Shown here: positions 41,051 to 49,908 of the stretch, in pieces
Layout of the letters: every line of letters begins with the position of its first letter
How positions within the stretch are numbered: the first letter of the stretch is position 1
NCBI GenBank assembly: GCA_934278925.1
Contig: CAKQWJ010000013.1
Coordinates: 1 to 59,216, forward strand
From: an uncultured Clostridia bacterium
Lineage (GTDB): Bacteria > Bacillota > Clostridia > Peptostreptococcales > Anaerovoracaceae
Direction of reading: 5' to 3'
Length of the DNA: 59,216 nt
Position numbers and translations under genes: made by a program
The notes under the pieces: model-generated
Seen by the model: only the letters and a program-made list of their open reading frames with translations
What the model was told of the DNA's origin: nothing
Database searches by the model: none

Positions 41051-42613
41051 CTATCGTTCCAGTTTCCAATCCGCTACGTTCCAGAAAATTCCCACGCCGT
41101 GATGGCCCAGGACCACGTTCTTATCCACGCCTTTTACCGCCTTGTTCACGCCGTAGTTGGCCTTGATGTAGGCGATGTAGGTGAACGGCATCTGCCCGGT
41201 CATGCTGTGGAGGAAGCTGCTGTAATACTGCTTCCGCAGACCGGTGTCAACGGTGGAGCGCGCCGCTTCCAGGGCCCGGTCCACATCGGCATTGGAATAT
41301 CCGGTGTAGTTGTCCCCCGCACCGGTGGTGAACACCTTGTAGGTATGGTCGTCCGCGTCAAACGGACTGCCCCATCCGATGATGCAGGCATCCTGACCGG
41401 CCCAATCCAGTTCTTTCCGGTTCTCCGCCGTGGCATTGATGCCTTCCTTCTTCAGCTGCTCCGCGCACATGTTGGCCATATCCACCCGCACCTGATCGTC
41501 GGACATGGCCGCGATGGTGAACTTCAGCTCCGTGCCGTCCTTTTCGTACCAACCGTCCTTGTTCTTCTTCCAGCCGTCCTGCTCCAGCAGGGATTTCATC
41601 TTCGCCGGATTGTAATTGAACTTCTCGATGCTGCTTTCGTTGAACGGATTCTTCTGAATCGGAGAGTAGGCAATCTCCCCCTCCCCCAGAAGCACGCTCT
41701 TCAGAATCGCCTGCCGATCGATACCGTAGCTGAGGATGTTCGCCAGCTCCGGATACTTCTTGAACAGCTTGCTGCCCGCAAAATTATACGCAATCGCCCG
41801 GTAGTCCGCGGTGTCCATCTCGTACACGCTGCAGTCCGAATCCTTCTTCATCAGGGCTTTGCCGTCCTTCGGGGTCAGCTGGGCCATGTCCAGGTCGCCG
41901 GATTCCAGCTGCAGGAGTCGGGTGGCACTGTCCGGTACGATTTTAAAAATAATTTTCGGAATGTTGGCTTTTCCGGCATAGTAACCGTCAAACCGCTCCA
42001 GGGTGATGCTCTGTCCCTCATCCCATTCCGTCAGCTTGTACGGGCCGGCGCCCACCGGCTTCTGATTGAACTCGTCGGTGGTGAGGTCCTTGCCCTCCAG
42101 GAGGTGCTTCGGCAGAATGCCGATGCTCATGTATTCCGGGAACCCCACGTTCTCTTCCTTCAGCTGAATTTTCACCGTGCGGGCATCCGGGCAGGAAATC
42201 TTCTTAATGTCCGCGTAGTTGGACACGATTTCCGATCCGTTCTTCTCGTCCAGGATGGATTCCAGGGTGAACTTCACGTCCGCCGAGGTCAGAGGTTCGC
42301 CGTCGTGGAAGGTCAAGTCTTTCCGCAGGCGGAAGGTCCAGGTTTTGGAACCCTTGTCGTAGCTCCACTTCTCCGCCAGCCCCGGAACCACGTTGTTGTC
42401 CGCATCGTGGGCCGTCAATCCGGCAAAAATAAGCAGGTTAATCTCCCCGTGCTCGTACAATGCCGGGTTAATGGCGGTATAGTCCTGACTGCCGTACACC
42501 ATGGTGTCGCCGTCCGGCTTCGCCTCGCCGCCGCATCCGGTGAGAACGGCCAGCGCCAGAACCAGCAGCATGGCCGGAAGAATTCGCTTCCACTTCTTAG
42601 AAATATTTTTCAT
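41051..42613 (-). CDS. Nickel/peptide-binding lipoprotein (SBP family 5)
   Basis: A 520-aa extracellular binding protein. The lipobox is LAVLTGCGG, with the lipidated Cys at about 26. The family motif region is LRKDLTFHDGEPLTSADVKF (about 97-116), and PVGAGPYKLTEWDEGQSITL follows. It resembles NikA and peptide-binding proteins; those binding nickel often use a metallophore. It is coupled to the ATPase gene downstream by a 3-nt gap. Confidence 0.88.
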   Translation of the reverse strand: MKNISKKWKRILPAMLLVLALAVLTGCGGEAKPDGDTMVYGSQDYTAINPALYEHGEINLLIFAGLTAHDADNNVVPGLAEKWSYDKGSKTWTFRLRKDLTFHDGEPLTSADVKFTLESILDEKNGSEIVSNYADIKKISCPDARTVKIQLKEENVGFPEYMSIGILPKHLLEGKDLTTDEFNQKPVGAGPYKLTEWDEGQSITLERFDGYYAGKANIPKIIFKIVPDSATRLLQLESGDLDMAQLTPKDGKALMKKDSDCSVYEMDTADYRAIAYNFAGSKLFKKYPELANILSYGIDRQAILKSVLLGEGEIAYSPIQKNPFNESSIEKFNYNPAKMKSLLEQDGWKKNKDGWYEKDGTELKFTIAAMSDDQVRVDMANMCAEQLKKEGINATAENRKELDWAGQDACIIGWGSPFDADDHTYKVFTTGAGDNYTGYSNADVDRALEAARSTVDTGLRKQYYSSFLHSMTGQMPFTYIAYIKANYGVNKAVKGVDKNVVLGHHGVGIFWNVADWKLER

Positions 42614-42681
42614 ATCGTTTCTACCTTTCGCTTATGCAGAAATAACACCAATCTCTTTTCCCGCTTTTTCCCTCCAAGGGC

Positions 42682-43512
42682 TTATAAATTGCTGTGCAGC
42701 CGGGTGTTTCCCTTCCGCACCTGTTCCCCCAGCGCCGCGATGGCGATCAGCGTTCCGATCAGCACGATGCCGGGAATCAGGATGATCCACCAGCTGCCGG
42801 AGAGCAGTGCATTCTGGGAGTCGGACAGCAGGCTGCCCCAAGACACCTCCGCCACCGGGAGTCCCAGTCCCATAAAGCTCAAGGTGGCCTCCGTCATCAT
42901 GGCCGCGCCGATGCTGCTCACCGCCGCATACAGCACCGCCGGCAGAAAGCCCGGCAGCAGGTGCTTCCGAAGGATGTATCCGAAGCTGCCGCCCATCATC
43001 CGGGCCGCCGTGACGTAATCCGCCTCTCGAATCCTCCGCACTTCGTTTCGGATGATTCGGGCCATGGCCATCCAGCCCGTCACGCCGATGGAGAGGGCCA
43101 GGGACAGGTATCCGGATTTGCCGAAAATAGCCTGGAGAAATACCACAATCAGAATCTGGGGCACGCTGAGCATCAGGTCCGCAAAACCCATGAGCCCCCG
43201 GTCCACCCACCGGCGGCTCATTCCGCTGAGGGATCCGTAGATCATGGCGATACCGGTGCTGATGGCCGCCGCCATCAGGCCGATGCACAGGCTGGCCCGC
43301 CCGCCGTACAGAATACGGCTCAGCAAATCCCGGCCCATGGAATCGGTGCCGAACAGGTGATTTGCCGAAGGGGCTTGGTTGATGGCCGGTCCCATCTCGT
43401 TGGGAGCGTAAGGTGCCAGCAGGGGCGCCAGCAGCGAGGCGATGCCCACGACGGCCAGCACGGCGATGCTCAGCCGGACGCCCGGACCGAGGCGTTTCTT
43501 TTTTTTATTCAT
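42682..43512 (-). CDS. ABC importer permease, NikC/DppC type
   Basis: About 276 aa from the ATG at 43510-43512 (GGAGG 6 nt upstream). N-terminal membrane segment (LSIAVLAVVGIASLLAPLLA), then GTDSMGRDLLSRILYGGRAS, the usual first-loop motif, and four or five further segments. The EAA-type loop is YVTAARMMGGSFGYILRKHL. It overlaps the NikB-like permease by 8 nt and forms the membrane channel with it. Confidence 0.92.
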   Translation of the reverse strand: MNKKKKRLGPGVRLSIAVLAVVGIASLLAPLLAPYAPNEMGPAINQAPSANHLFGTDSMGRDLLSRILYGGRASLCIGLMAAAISTGIAMIYGSLSGMSRRWVDRGLMGFADLMLSVPQILIVVFLQAIFGKSGYLSLALSIGVTGWMAMARIIRNEVRRIREADYVTAARMMGGSFGYILRKHLLPGFLPAVLYAAVSSIGAAMMTEATLSFMGLGLPVAEVSWGSLLSDSQNALLSGSWWIILIPGIVLIGTLIAIAALGEQVRKGNTRLHSNL

Positions 43513-44509
43513 AATCCACCTCCCGGAAGTGCGCCCCATCGTCCCGCATCCTCGGATCGATGGCGGCGCTGAGGACCTCTCCCAGCATGTTGCAGAAGAT
43601 GACCAGGGCGCCGGTGAGCAGGGTCACCGCCATCAGCACGTTGAAGTCTTTGTACAGGGCGCTTTCGAAGGCCAGGGTGCCCAGCCCCGGATAGCCGAAG
43701 ACCATCTCTGCCACGTAGGTGCCGCCCAGGATGTGGGGCACCGCCATGGTCATGGCCGGAATCATGCCCGGCAGGATGTTCTTCATGCAGTATTTTCGGA
43801 GGATTTTCTCCCGGGGGATGCCCTGGGATTTGTGCAGCAGCACGTAGTCCTTTCGGGTTTCCTCCACCAGCAGGTTCCGCACCATCAGGCCGTAGTAGCC
43901 CACGTGCTCCAGCACCAGCACGGCGCAGGGAAGCACCAGGTGCCGGATGCGGTCCGGCAGGCTGTGGGCCATGCCGTAGGAATAGGCGCCGCCGGTGGGA
44001 AAGAGCCGGATTTTCACGGCGAAAAACAGAATCAGAAGCAGTCCCAGGAAGAAGGAAGGAATGTTTCCCGTCACCACGGCGATGCGGGAGAGCCGGCGGT
44101 CCTTTCGGCTGCCCTCTTTCAGGGCGCAGCTGCTCCCGATTCGGAAAGCCGGCAGGAAGGTCATCACGTAGGCCAGGATGCCCAGAATGGCGGTGTTTCC
44201 CGCCACGCTGCCCAGCACCGCCGTCACCGGTCTCTTGTATTTGAGGGAGATGCCCAGACTGCCATGAAACAGATTCCGAAGCCACAGGCCGTACTGTACC
44301 CACAGGGACCGGTCCAGTCCCAGGTTCCGGCGCATGACCTCTTTCTGTGCCGCGCTCAGTCGGTCCACCCCGTCCCCGTACCAGGCCCGGAGCGGATCTC
44401 CGGGGCACGCCCGCGCCAGGAAGAATACCACCAGCGACAGGACCAGCAGCAGGAACAAGCCCCGCACCAGACCTCCGGCCACAGCGCCAATTCGGCTCCG
44501 GCTATTCAT
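43505..44509 (-). CDS. ABC importer permease, NikB/DppB type
   Basis: A 334-aa permease with an N-terminal membrane segment (GLFLLLVLSLVVFFLARACP) and the family motif PGDPLRAWYGD. The EAA loop is DYVLLHKSQGIPREKILRKY, followed by MKNILPGMIPAMTMAVPHIL. About six membrane segments. It overlaps both the HAD gene upstream and the NikC-like gene downstream by 8 nt. Confidence 0.92.
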   Translation of the reverse strand: MNSRSRIGAVAGGLVRGLFLLLVLSLVVFFLARACPGDPLRAWYGDGVDRLSAAQKEVMRRNLGLDRSLWVQYGLWLRNLFHGSLGISLKYKRPVTAVLGSVAGNTAILGILAYVMTFLPAFRIGSSCALKEGSRKDRRLSRIAVVTGNIPSFFLGLLLILFFAVKIRLFPTGGAYSYGMAHSLPDRIRHLVLPCAVLVLEHVGYYGLMVRNLLVEETRKDYVLLHKSQGIPREKILRKYCMKNILPGMIPAMTMAVPHILGGTYVAEMVFGYPGLGTLAFESALYKDFNVLMAVTLLTGALVIFCNMLGEVLSAAIDPRMRDDGAHFREVDYE

Positions 44510-45122
44510 CCGCTTCTCCGTCGCTCTTCAGCAATTTCTCCAGCGCCTCGTGGGCCTGTTCATAATTTTCAAAATGCACGGTGCGGAAGCCCAGCTCCCG
44601 GGCCGCCTGAATGTTCTTTCCGTTGTCGTCCACGAAGACGCACTCCTCTGCCTTCAGCTCGTACTTCTCCAGCAGGATGCGGTAAATCTCCGGCTCCGGC
44701 TTGATGCGGTGCACCTCGTAGGAAAAGACACCGCCTTCCAGGTGGGGCAGGAAATCCAGCGCATGTGCACTTCTCTTCCGCACGTGTTCCGAATAATTGG
44801 ACAGGAACAGCACCCGGTATCCCCGGGCCTTTAGGTCCTCAATCCACGGGATAGCGTATTCCTTTCGCTCCGTACAGCGGCCCACCCGGTCAAAGGCGAC
44901 CCGGATTTCCTTCTCCCGCTCCGGCGCCCGGGCGATGAACCGCGCCAGCACCTCTTCCTCCGACCAGATTCCCCGGTCCATTTCGTTCCAGATTCCGCTG
45001 CCGAAGGTGGCATCCGTCACCTCTGCTTCCACCGCCGGATCACTGAAAAGCTCGTGCACGTATTCCTTCCACTCAAAGCCGATCAGCACCCGGCCGATAT
45101 CGAAAATAACTGTTTTTATCAT
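44502..45122 (-). CDS. HAD-family hydrolase
   Basis: A 206-aa phosphatase-like protein: motif I VIFDIGRVLIGF (the second acidic residue is replaced by Gly, which is unusual), motif II VLFLSNYSEH, Lys in IKPEPEIYR and motif IV ECVFVDDNGKNI. It resembles the HAD-IA (YihX-like) group. GAGG lies 8 nt before the ATG used here; the ATG two codons upstream (45128) is only 2 nt from it. The long open frame to 45536 is antisense to hflX and not used. Overlap with the NikB-like gene suggests a role with the importer or the cofactor; the substrate is unknown. Confidence 0.8.
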   Translation of the reverse strand: MIKTVIFDIGRVLIGFEWKEYVHELFSDPAVEAEVTDATFGSGIWNEMDRGIWSEEEVLARFIARAPEREKEIRVAFDRVGRCTERKEYAIPWIEDLKARGYRVLFLSNYSEHVRKRSAHALDFLPHLEGGVFSYEVHRIKPEPEIYRILLEKYELKAEECVFVDDNGKNIQAARELGFRTVHFENYEQAHEALEKLLKSDGEADE

Positions 45123-45166
45123 ATCCATCGCCTCGTTTTCTTTCCCGGCGCTTCCGCCGGTCTTTG

Positions 45167-46405
45167 CTACCTCTCTGCCAGGTACGCCAAAGCATGAGGG
45201 ACGTAGGCCTTCACGTGAATGCCGTCCCCCTCGTATTTCTCTTCCAGCAGCTGGCCGAATTTCCGGATCTGCTCCAGAATGCCCATCTCGGAATAGGTGA
45301 GCACCGTGTCCACGTACACCCGGGATTCCCGAACGATTCGTCCCAGCTCTTCGAACATCTCTTCCAAGCCCAGGTTCTTTTTGGCGGAGATCATCACCGA
45401 TGCCTCTGCCTGAAAATCCTGCCTCTTCTCCCCTTCCGGAAGCAGGTCCATCTTGTTCCACACCGTGATCACCGGCTTGCCCACCACGCCCAGCTCTTTC
45501 AGTGTATCCAGCACCACCTTCCGGTGCAGTTCCCACTGAGGGTTGGATGCGTCGATCACGTGCATGATGATGTCCGCATACTTCGCCTCTTCCAGCGTAC
45601 TTCGGAAGGCATCCACCAGGTGGTGAGGCAACTTGTTAATAAAACCAACGGTATCCGTCAGCAGCACCGACTGTCCGTCCGGCAGCACCGCGGTTCGGGT
45701 GGTGGGATCCAGCGTGGCAAAAAGCTTGTTTTCCGCCGGGATGCCTGCATCCGTCACCTTGTTCAACAGGGTGGATTTCCCCGCGTTGGTGTACCCCACG
45801 ATGGCTACGGTCATGGTGGCGCTTTCGGACCGCTTCTTCCGGGTGGTCTCCCGCACCCGCTTCATATCCTCGATCTCATCGGACAGCACCTTGATGCGCT
45901 TCTGGATCACCCGGCGGTCCGTCTCCAGCTTGGTTTCGCCCGGTCCTCGGGTACCGATGCCCGCACCCAGCCGGGACATGGCTTCGCCCATTCCCCGAAG
46001 GCGGGAGGCCCGGTATCGCTGCTGGGCGATTTCCACCTGAATCTTTCCTTCTTTCGTTTTGGCGTGAGCCGCAAAGATATCCAGAATCAGCAGGGTCCGA
46101 TCCAGCACCTTTGCCCCGATGGCATCCGACAGATTTCGGAATTGGGACGGGGTCAGTTCATCGTCGCAGATGATCCCGTCCGCTTCCTGCACCTCCAGCA
46201 TCTCCCGAATTTCCAGGGCTTTGCCGCTGCCCACATAGGTGGCCCGCTCCGGATGGTCCAGGTTCTGCACCACCATGGAGGAAACCTCCGCGCCGTCGGT
46301 GCGCACCAGCTCCCCCAGTTCCTCTAAGGATGCCCAGGCCGCCTCTTCCTCGCCGGTGGCCACCGCCACCAAAATATATTTTTCAACCTTCTCGATTTGT
46401 TCCAT
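45167..46405 (-). CDS. hflX: Ribosome-associated GTPase HflX
   Basis: A 412-aa GTPase. The N-terminal HflX domain ends with the conserved GIGTRGPGETKLETDRR (about 150-166). The G domain has GYTNAGKSTLLNKVT (G1), DTVGFINKLPHHLVDAFRST (G3) and VWNKMD (G4). HflX acts on stalled or heat-damaged ribosomes. It lies 44 nt before the HAD gene and 40 nt after the OCD gene, in the long leftward run, although it has no obvious link to nickel. Confidence 0.95.
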   Translation of the reverse strand: MEQIEKVEKYILVAVATGEEEAAWASLEELGELVRTDGAEVSSMVVQNLDHPERATYVGSGKALEIREMLEVQEADGIICDDELTPSQFRNLSDAIGAKVLDRTLLILDIFAAHAKTKEGKIQVEIAQQRYRASRLRGMGEAMSRLGAGIGTRGPGETKLETDRRVIQKRIKVLSDEIEDMKRVRETTRKKRSESATMTVAIVGYTNAGKSTLLNKVTDAGIPAENKLFATLDPTTRTAVLPDGQSVLLTDTVGFINKLPHHLVDAFRSTLEEAKYADIIMHVIDASNPQWELHRKVVLDTLKELGVVGKPVITVWNKMDLLPEGEKRQDFQAEASVMISAKKNLGLEEMFEELGRIVRESRVYVDTVLTYSEMGILEQIRKFGQLLEEKYEGDGIHVKAYVPHALAYLAER

Positions 46406-46445
46406 ATCCTATATCCTATGTTCCGTTTTCCTTCCGATGCAGAAA

Positions 46446-47429
46446 CTAGCCCCAGCTCTGGCCGATGCCCTTCTCCACCGCTTTATCGTAAATGACCTTC
46501 GCCGCCACCAGATCCAGGGCCGCAATGCCCACGTTCTCAAAGACGATGATCTCGTCGTCGTTTTCTCTGCCGGCCACGGCTCCGTTGATCACGTCTCCCA
46601 GGCTTCCCAGCACGTCGCTTTCGGAAATGATGCCTTCCCGAATCGGAATCAGCAGGTCCCCGCTTTCCGCCATCACCGCATCCTTGGAGTCGCAGATAAT
46701 CTTGGAGGTTCTCGGCAACACCGCCGGATCCAGCTCATGCTTGTGGGGCTCGTAGGTGCCCACGCAGCTGATGGTGCAGCCCGGTTTCACCTTGGTGCCG
46801 TCGAATACCGGCTCCGAAGATCCCGTCACCGTAATCAACAGGTCCGCATCTTCCACCGCTTCATCGGCGCTGTCTGCCGCATAGATTCGGGTGCCGAATT
46901 CCTTCAGTTCCTCCTGCATCTCCGCCGCAAAAGCCTCCCGCTTCTCCTTGTTCCGGCTGTACACGGCCACCTCTTCCAGCTTTCTCGCCGTCAGCATGGC
47001 CTCCAGCTGGCAAGCCGCCTGTCCGCCGGTGCCGATCATGGCACCCTTGTGGCACTCCTTCTTTCCCAGAATGTCGAAAGCGGCGCCCGATGCCGCGCCG
47101 GTGCGGGCTTCCGTCACATAGGTGCCGTCCAGAATGGCGCTGATGTATCCCGTCTTACCGTCGATGAGCAGCACCTGGGCCGGAGAGGTCTTCAGCCCCT
47201 GTTCCGGGTTGTGGGGAAAAATATCCACCACCTTCAGCGCCGCCGCATCCAGTCCCGGTGCGTAGGCCGGCATGAACACGAAGGATCCGTCATACTTTCC
47301 CGGAATCACCGTGCGCAGCGGGTTCTCCACCTCTCCGTCCACCACGCTCTTGTAGGCCACCTTGTTGCCCTCGATGATATCTGCCATGGTTACGACTTTG
47401 CGAATGTCCTCTTTCGATAATAACAGCAT
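46446..47429 (-). CDS. Ornithine cyclodeaminase / mu-crystallin family protein
   Basis: A 327-aa NAD(P)-dependent enzyme of the OCD family. GAMIGTGGQAACQLEAML (about 126-143) is the Rossmann dinucleotide loop. The N-terminal substrate domain contains TVIPGKYDGSFVFMPAY, a Lys in AALKVVDIF and LLIDGKTGYISAILDGTYVT. Members include ornithine cyclodeaminase, alanine dehydrogenase and imine reductases, so the reaction cannot be named. AGGAGG lies before the ATG. It follows the corrinoid methyltransferase by 30 nt and probably handles the same amino-type compound; inference. Confidence 0.88.
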   Translation of the reverse strand: MLLLSKEDIRKVVTMADIIEGNKVAYKSVVDGEVENPLRTVIPGKYDGSFVFMPAYAPGLDAAALKVVDIFPHNPEQGLKTSPAQVLLIDGKTGYISAILDGTYVTEARTGAASGAAFDILGKKECHKGAMIGTGGQAACQLEAMLTARKLEEVAVYSRNKEKREAFAAEMQEELKEFGTRIYAADSADEAVEDADLLITVTGSSEPVFDGTKVKPGCTISCVGTYEPHKHELDPAVLPRTSKIICDSKDAVMAESGDLLIPIREGIISESDVLGSLGDVINGAVAGRENDDEIIVFENVGIAALDLVAAKVIYDKAVEKGIGQSWG

Positions 47430-47459
47430 TTTCCTTTCCTCCTATAAAAACATATTTCT

Positions 47460-49202
47460 TTACGCCGGTCTCTGCCGGTTTTCCATCGCCTGAACCGCTG
47501 CCTTGGCCGCGGCGGTGGCATCTTCCGTATAGATATCCGCGCCGATGCTGTCGCAGAAATCCTGGGTCACCGGAGCGCCGCCCACCATGATGGTCACATT
47601 CTCTCGGATGCCCGCTGCCTTGCAGCCTTCCACCACCTTTCGCATCTCTTCGATGGTGGTGGTGAGGAGTGCGGAGCAGCAGATGATATCGCAATTCTCT
47701 TCCTTGGCGGTGCGGACGAAGGTCTCCGCCGATACATCGCTTCCCAGATCGATCACGTCAAACCCGTTGCCTTCCAGCATGATTTTCACCAGATTCTTCC
47801 CGATATCGTGCATATCTCCCTGCACCGTGCCGATGCACACCTTGCCCGGGGAGGCTCCCGCATCGGCTACCAGCATGGGCTTCAGCAGGTCCAGCGCCGT
47901 GGTCATGCATTTTGCGGACATCAGCATTTCCGGAACGAACACTTCTCCCCGGGAGAAGGCGTTGCCCACTTCCGTCATTCCGGTAATCAGGCCCTTGTTC
48001 AGGATTTCCTGAGGCGCATATCCCGCATCCAGGGCTTCCCGGCACACCTTCTCCATCCGGTTCCGGTTTCCCTTCATCAGCACGTCCGCCACCTTTCCCA
48101 GCGGAGTCTTTCCGGCATTGCCGGACACCTTCTGTGCCCCGCTAAGATCGGATTTCTTTTTGCCCGTGGATAGGGCGTATTTCTTTTCCGTCACCGGGTA
48201 ATTGTAGTGGTGAAAGTGAAGTTCACTGTTGTACCGGGCGATTTCTTCGTCGATGATGGGATCCACGTGCTTGAAGATGGTGCCCCGCAGTCCGTAGGTG
48301 ATGGACGGGATGAAGTGCTGCAGCTTTCCGTTCTGTTTCAGCATCTTCCGCATGTATGCTCGAACTTCCTCTTCCGAAGCGTCGCCCCGGTCGATCTCGG
48401 CCCCCACGCCGCCCATGACGATCATGCGGCCGTCCAGATGGCGCACCACCTCCGGAATGTTGTTCTCCGGCAGGATGCCCTGCCAGCACTGAATGCCGAT
48501 TTCCACCATATCGTCCAGAATCGGCACCAGGTAGGAATCGGAGTGGTGGATGGCGATGCATCCCGCATCCCGAATCTCTCCGTAAAACTTCCGGTACGGT
48601 TCTTTAAAGAATTCCCGCCAGATTTCCGGTTTCATGAACAGCTGGTTTTTCGCACCCCAGTCGTCGTGGGAGAAGATGACGTCCGGCTGCAGTCCCTTGA
48701 TCAGCATCCGAACGAACTCCAGTCGGTACTGAAGGATGTAGTCGATCAGCTCGTGCATTTCCTTTGGGTGCTCGTAGAAGTTGGTCAGAGTGTCCTCGAA
48801 GCCCATCAGGAAGTGGCACTGCTCAAAGATTCCGGTTCCCATAAAACCCGCCAGAAGGCGCTCATCTCCCGCTTTTTCCCGCTGGATCTTTCGGAATTCT
48901 TCCCAGCCCTCTTGGCCGTTGTTTCTGATATCCGGTGCGTGGACCACCTCTTTCCACCGGGTGATGTCCTTCAGCACTGTGGCCTCTTCCGAATGGTACG
49001 GGATGGTGCCCGGGGCATCCTCCGGAAACAGAATGGTCACGCCCCACCGGTCTTTGGTGCGGGTTCCCCGAACCTGTCCTTCCCGAAGGTACCGGTTCAC
49101 CGGATCTCCCAAAGCCATCTGCAGGGCTTCGTACTGGTCCAGCAGGCGCTCCGGCCGTCCATCTTTCTTTAAAAGCTCCAGAAATATTTCTTTTGGTGTC
49201 AT
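47460..49202 (-). CDS. Fused URO-D methyltransferase and corrinoid protein
   Basis: A 580-aa two-part protein. Residues 1-350 are a uroporphyrinogen-decarboxylase-type methyltransferase domain (GFMGTGIFEQCHFLMGFED; FSHDDWGAKNQLFMKPEIWR; IHHSDSYLVPILDDMVEIGI). Residues about 375-450 are the helical cap, and 455-575 the B12-binding domain with the cobalt ligand in GTVQGDMHDIGKN (DxHxxG) and later LLTTTIEEMRKVV. The CmuA chloromethane methyltransferase has the same order. The Zn-type HxCG of MtaA/MtbA is HHSDS here, closer to O-demethylase and CmuA types. It probably moves a methyl group from an unknown donor to cobalamin. Confidence 0.85.
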   Translation of the reverse strand: MTPKEIFLELLKKDGRPERLLDQYEALQMALGDPVNRYLREGQVRGTRTKDRWGVTILFPEDAPGTIPYHSEEATVLKDITRWKEVVHAPDIRNNGQEGWEEFRKIQREKAGDERLLAGFMGTGIFEQCHFLMGFEDTLTNFYEHPKEMHELIDYILQYRLEFVRMLIKGLQPDVIFSHDDWGAKNQLFMKPEIWREFFKEPYRKFYGEIRDAGCIAIHHSDSYLVPILDDMVEIGIQCWQGILPENNIPEVVRHLDGRMIVMGGVGAEIDRGDASEEEVRAYMRKMLKQNGKLQHFIPSITYGLRGTIFKHVDPIIDEEIARYNSELHFHHYNYPVTEKKYALSTGKKKSDLSGAQKVSGNAGKTPLGKVADVLMKGNRNRMEKVCREALDAGYAPQEILNKGLITGMTEVGNAFSRGEVFVPEMLMSAKCMTTALDLLKPMLVADAGASPGKVCIGTVQGDMHDIGKNLVKIMLEGNGFDVIDLGSDVSAETFVRTAKEENCDIICCSALLTTTIEEMRKVVEGCKAAGIRENVTIMVGGAPVTQDFCDSIGADIYTEDATAAAKAAVQAMENRQRPA

Positions 49203-49240
49203 ATTGTGTTCTCCTTTGTCCCTATAAAAAAATCCCTTTT

Positions 49241-49777
49241 CTAGTCAATCAGTACCGCGGCGGAATAGGTGATGGTGCCCGGTCCGTAGTCGTACCGAAG
49301 CCCCGAGGCCTTCACCACGTCGTTTACCAGAAGGCCGTAGCCTTCCATGGAAATGAACATCTCTTCCGGGTGGCGGCAGGGCCGGTCCGGATAGGTGCAC
49401 TTTCGGCACAGGGTGCAGGCTCCCGTTCCCATGGGCAGGCAGTCCGGACAGAAGTGGCGAATCTGCCGCACCAGGGTGGCAAAGCGCTCCTTGTGCCGCC
49501 TCTCTGCCTGAAAAATCCCGTCGCTGTCAAAGTCGTGGGCCATCTTTCCCGTGGTCTGCACCAGAATACCCCGGCGGTATTTCTCCGTCCGGCGCCGACT
49601 GCGCTCCAAATCTCCCACCGCCGGCGGGCAGCTCCATCGAGTGCCGTAGGCCCGGCAGCGTCCGCTTGAACACATATCCCGCACCTCCTGCCGGAAGTCC
49701 AGTGCCTCCATATTCAGCTCTCCGGCATGGTCGAATCCCACCTCCAGTGCCAGTTCGATGAATTCTTCTGTTTTCAT
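49241..49777 (-). CDS. DUF2284 metal-binding protein
   Basis: A 178-aa protein of the DUF2284 family, often found beside corrinoid methyltransferases. Cysteine motifs: C-SSGR-C-RAYGTRWSCPP (about 56-71) and a ferredoxin-like group in CPDCLPMGTGACTLCRKCTY plus RPCRHP, fitting one or two Fe-S clusters. It starts MKTEEFIELALEVGF, after GAGGGGG about 8 nt upstream. It is the first gene of the leftward run and could supply electrons to reactivate oxidised corrinoid; inference. Confidence 0.85.
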   Translation of the reverse strand: MKTEEFIELALEVGFDHAGELNMEALDFRQEVRDMCSSGRCRAYGTRWSCPPAVGDLERSRRRTEKYRRGILVQTTGKMAHDFDSDGIFQAERRHKERFATLVRQIRHFCPDCLPMGTGACTLCRKCTYPDRPCRHPEEMFISMEGYGLLVNDVVKASGLRYDYGPGTITYSAAVLID

Positions 49778-49827
49778 TTCCCTACCCCCTCGGTATAATG
49801 ATTCATTATACCATTTTTGATATTTTC

Positions 49828-49857
49828 TTGACACCTCCAAAACCCTCTGCCTATAAT
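49828..49857 (+). promoter_or_regulatory. Promoter of the homocysteine methyltransferase gene
   Basis: TTGACA (49828-49833) and TATAAT (49852-49857) separated by 18 bases, about 50 nt before the start codon. A minus-strand TATAAT at 49805-49810 may serve the divergent DUF2284 operon, though its -35 is poor. Confidence 0.8.
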
Positions 49858-49908
49858 ATTAAGAAAAGATTTTACAGGGACAAAGAGACAACGATAAAGG
49901 AGCATATT

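Noticed and set aside
45129..45536. N-terminal extension of the HAD gene
   Set aside because: It is antisense to hflX, low in complexity, and lacks a ribosome site; HAD motif I begins at the start chosen.
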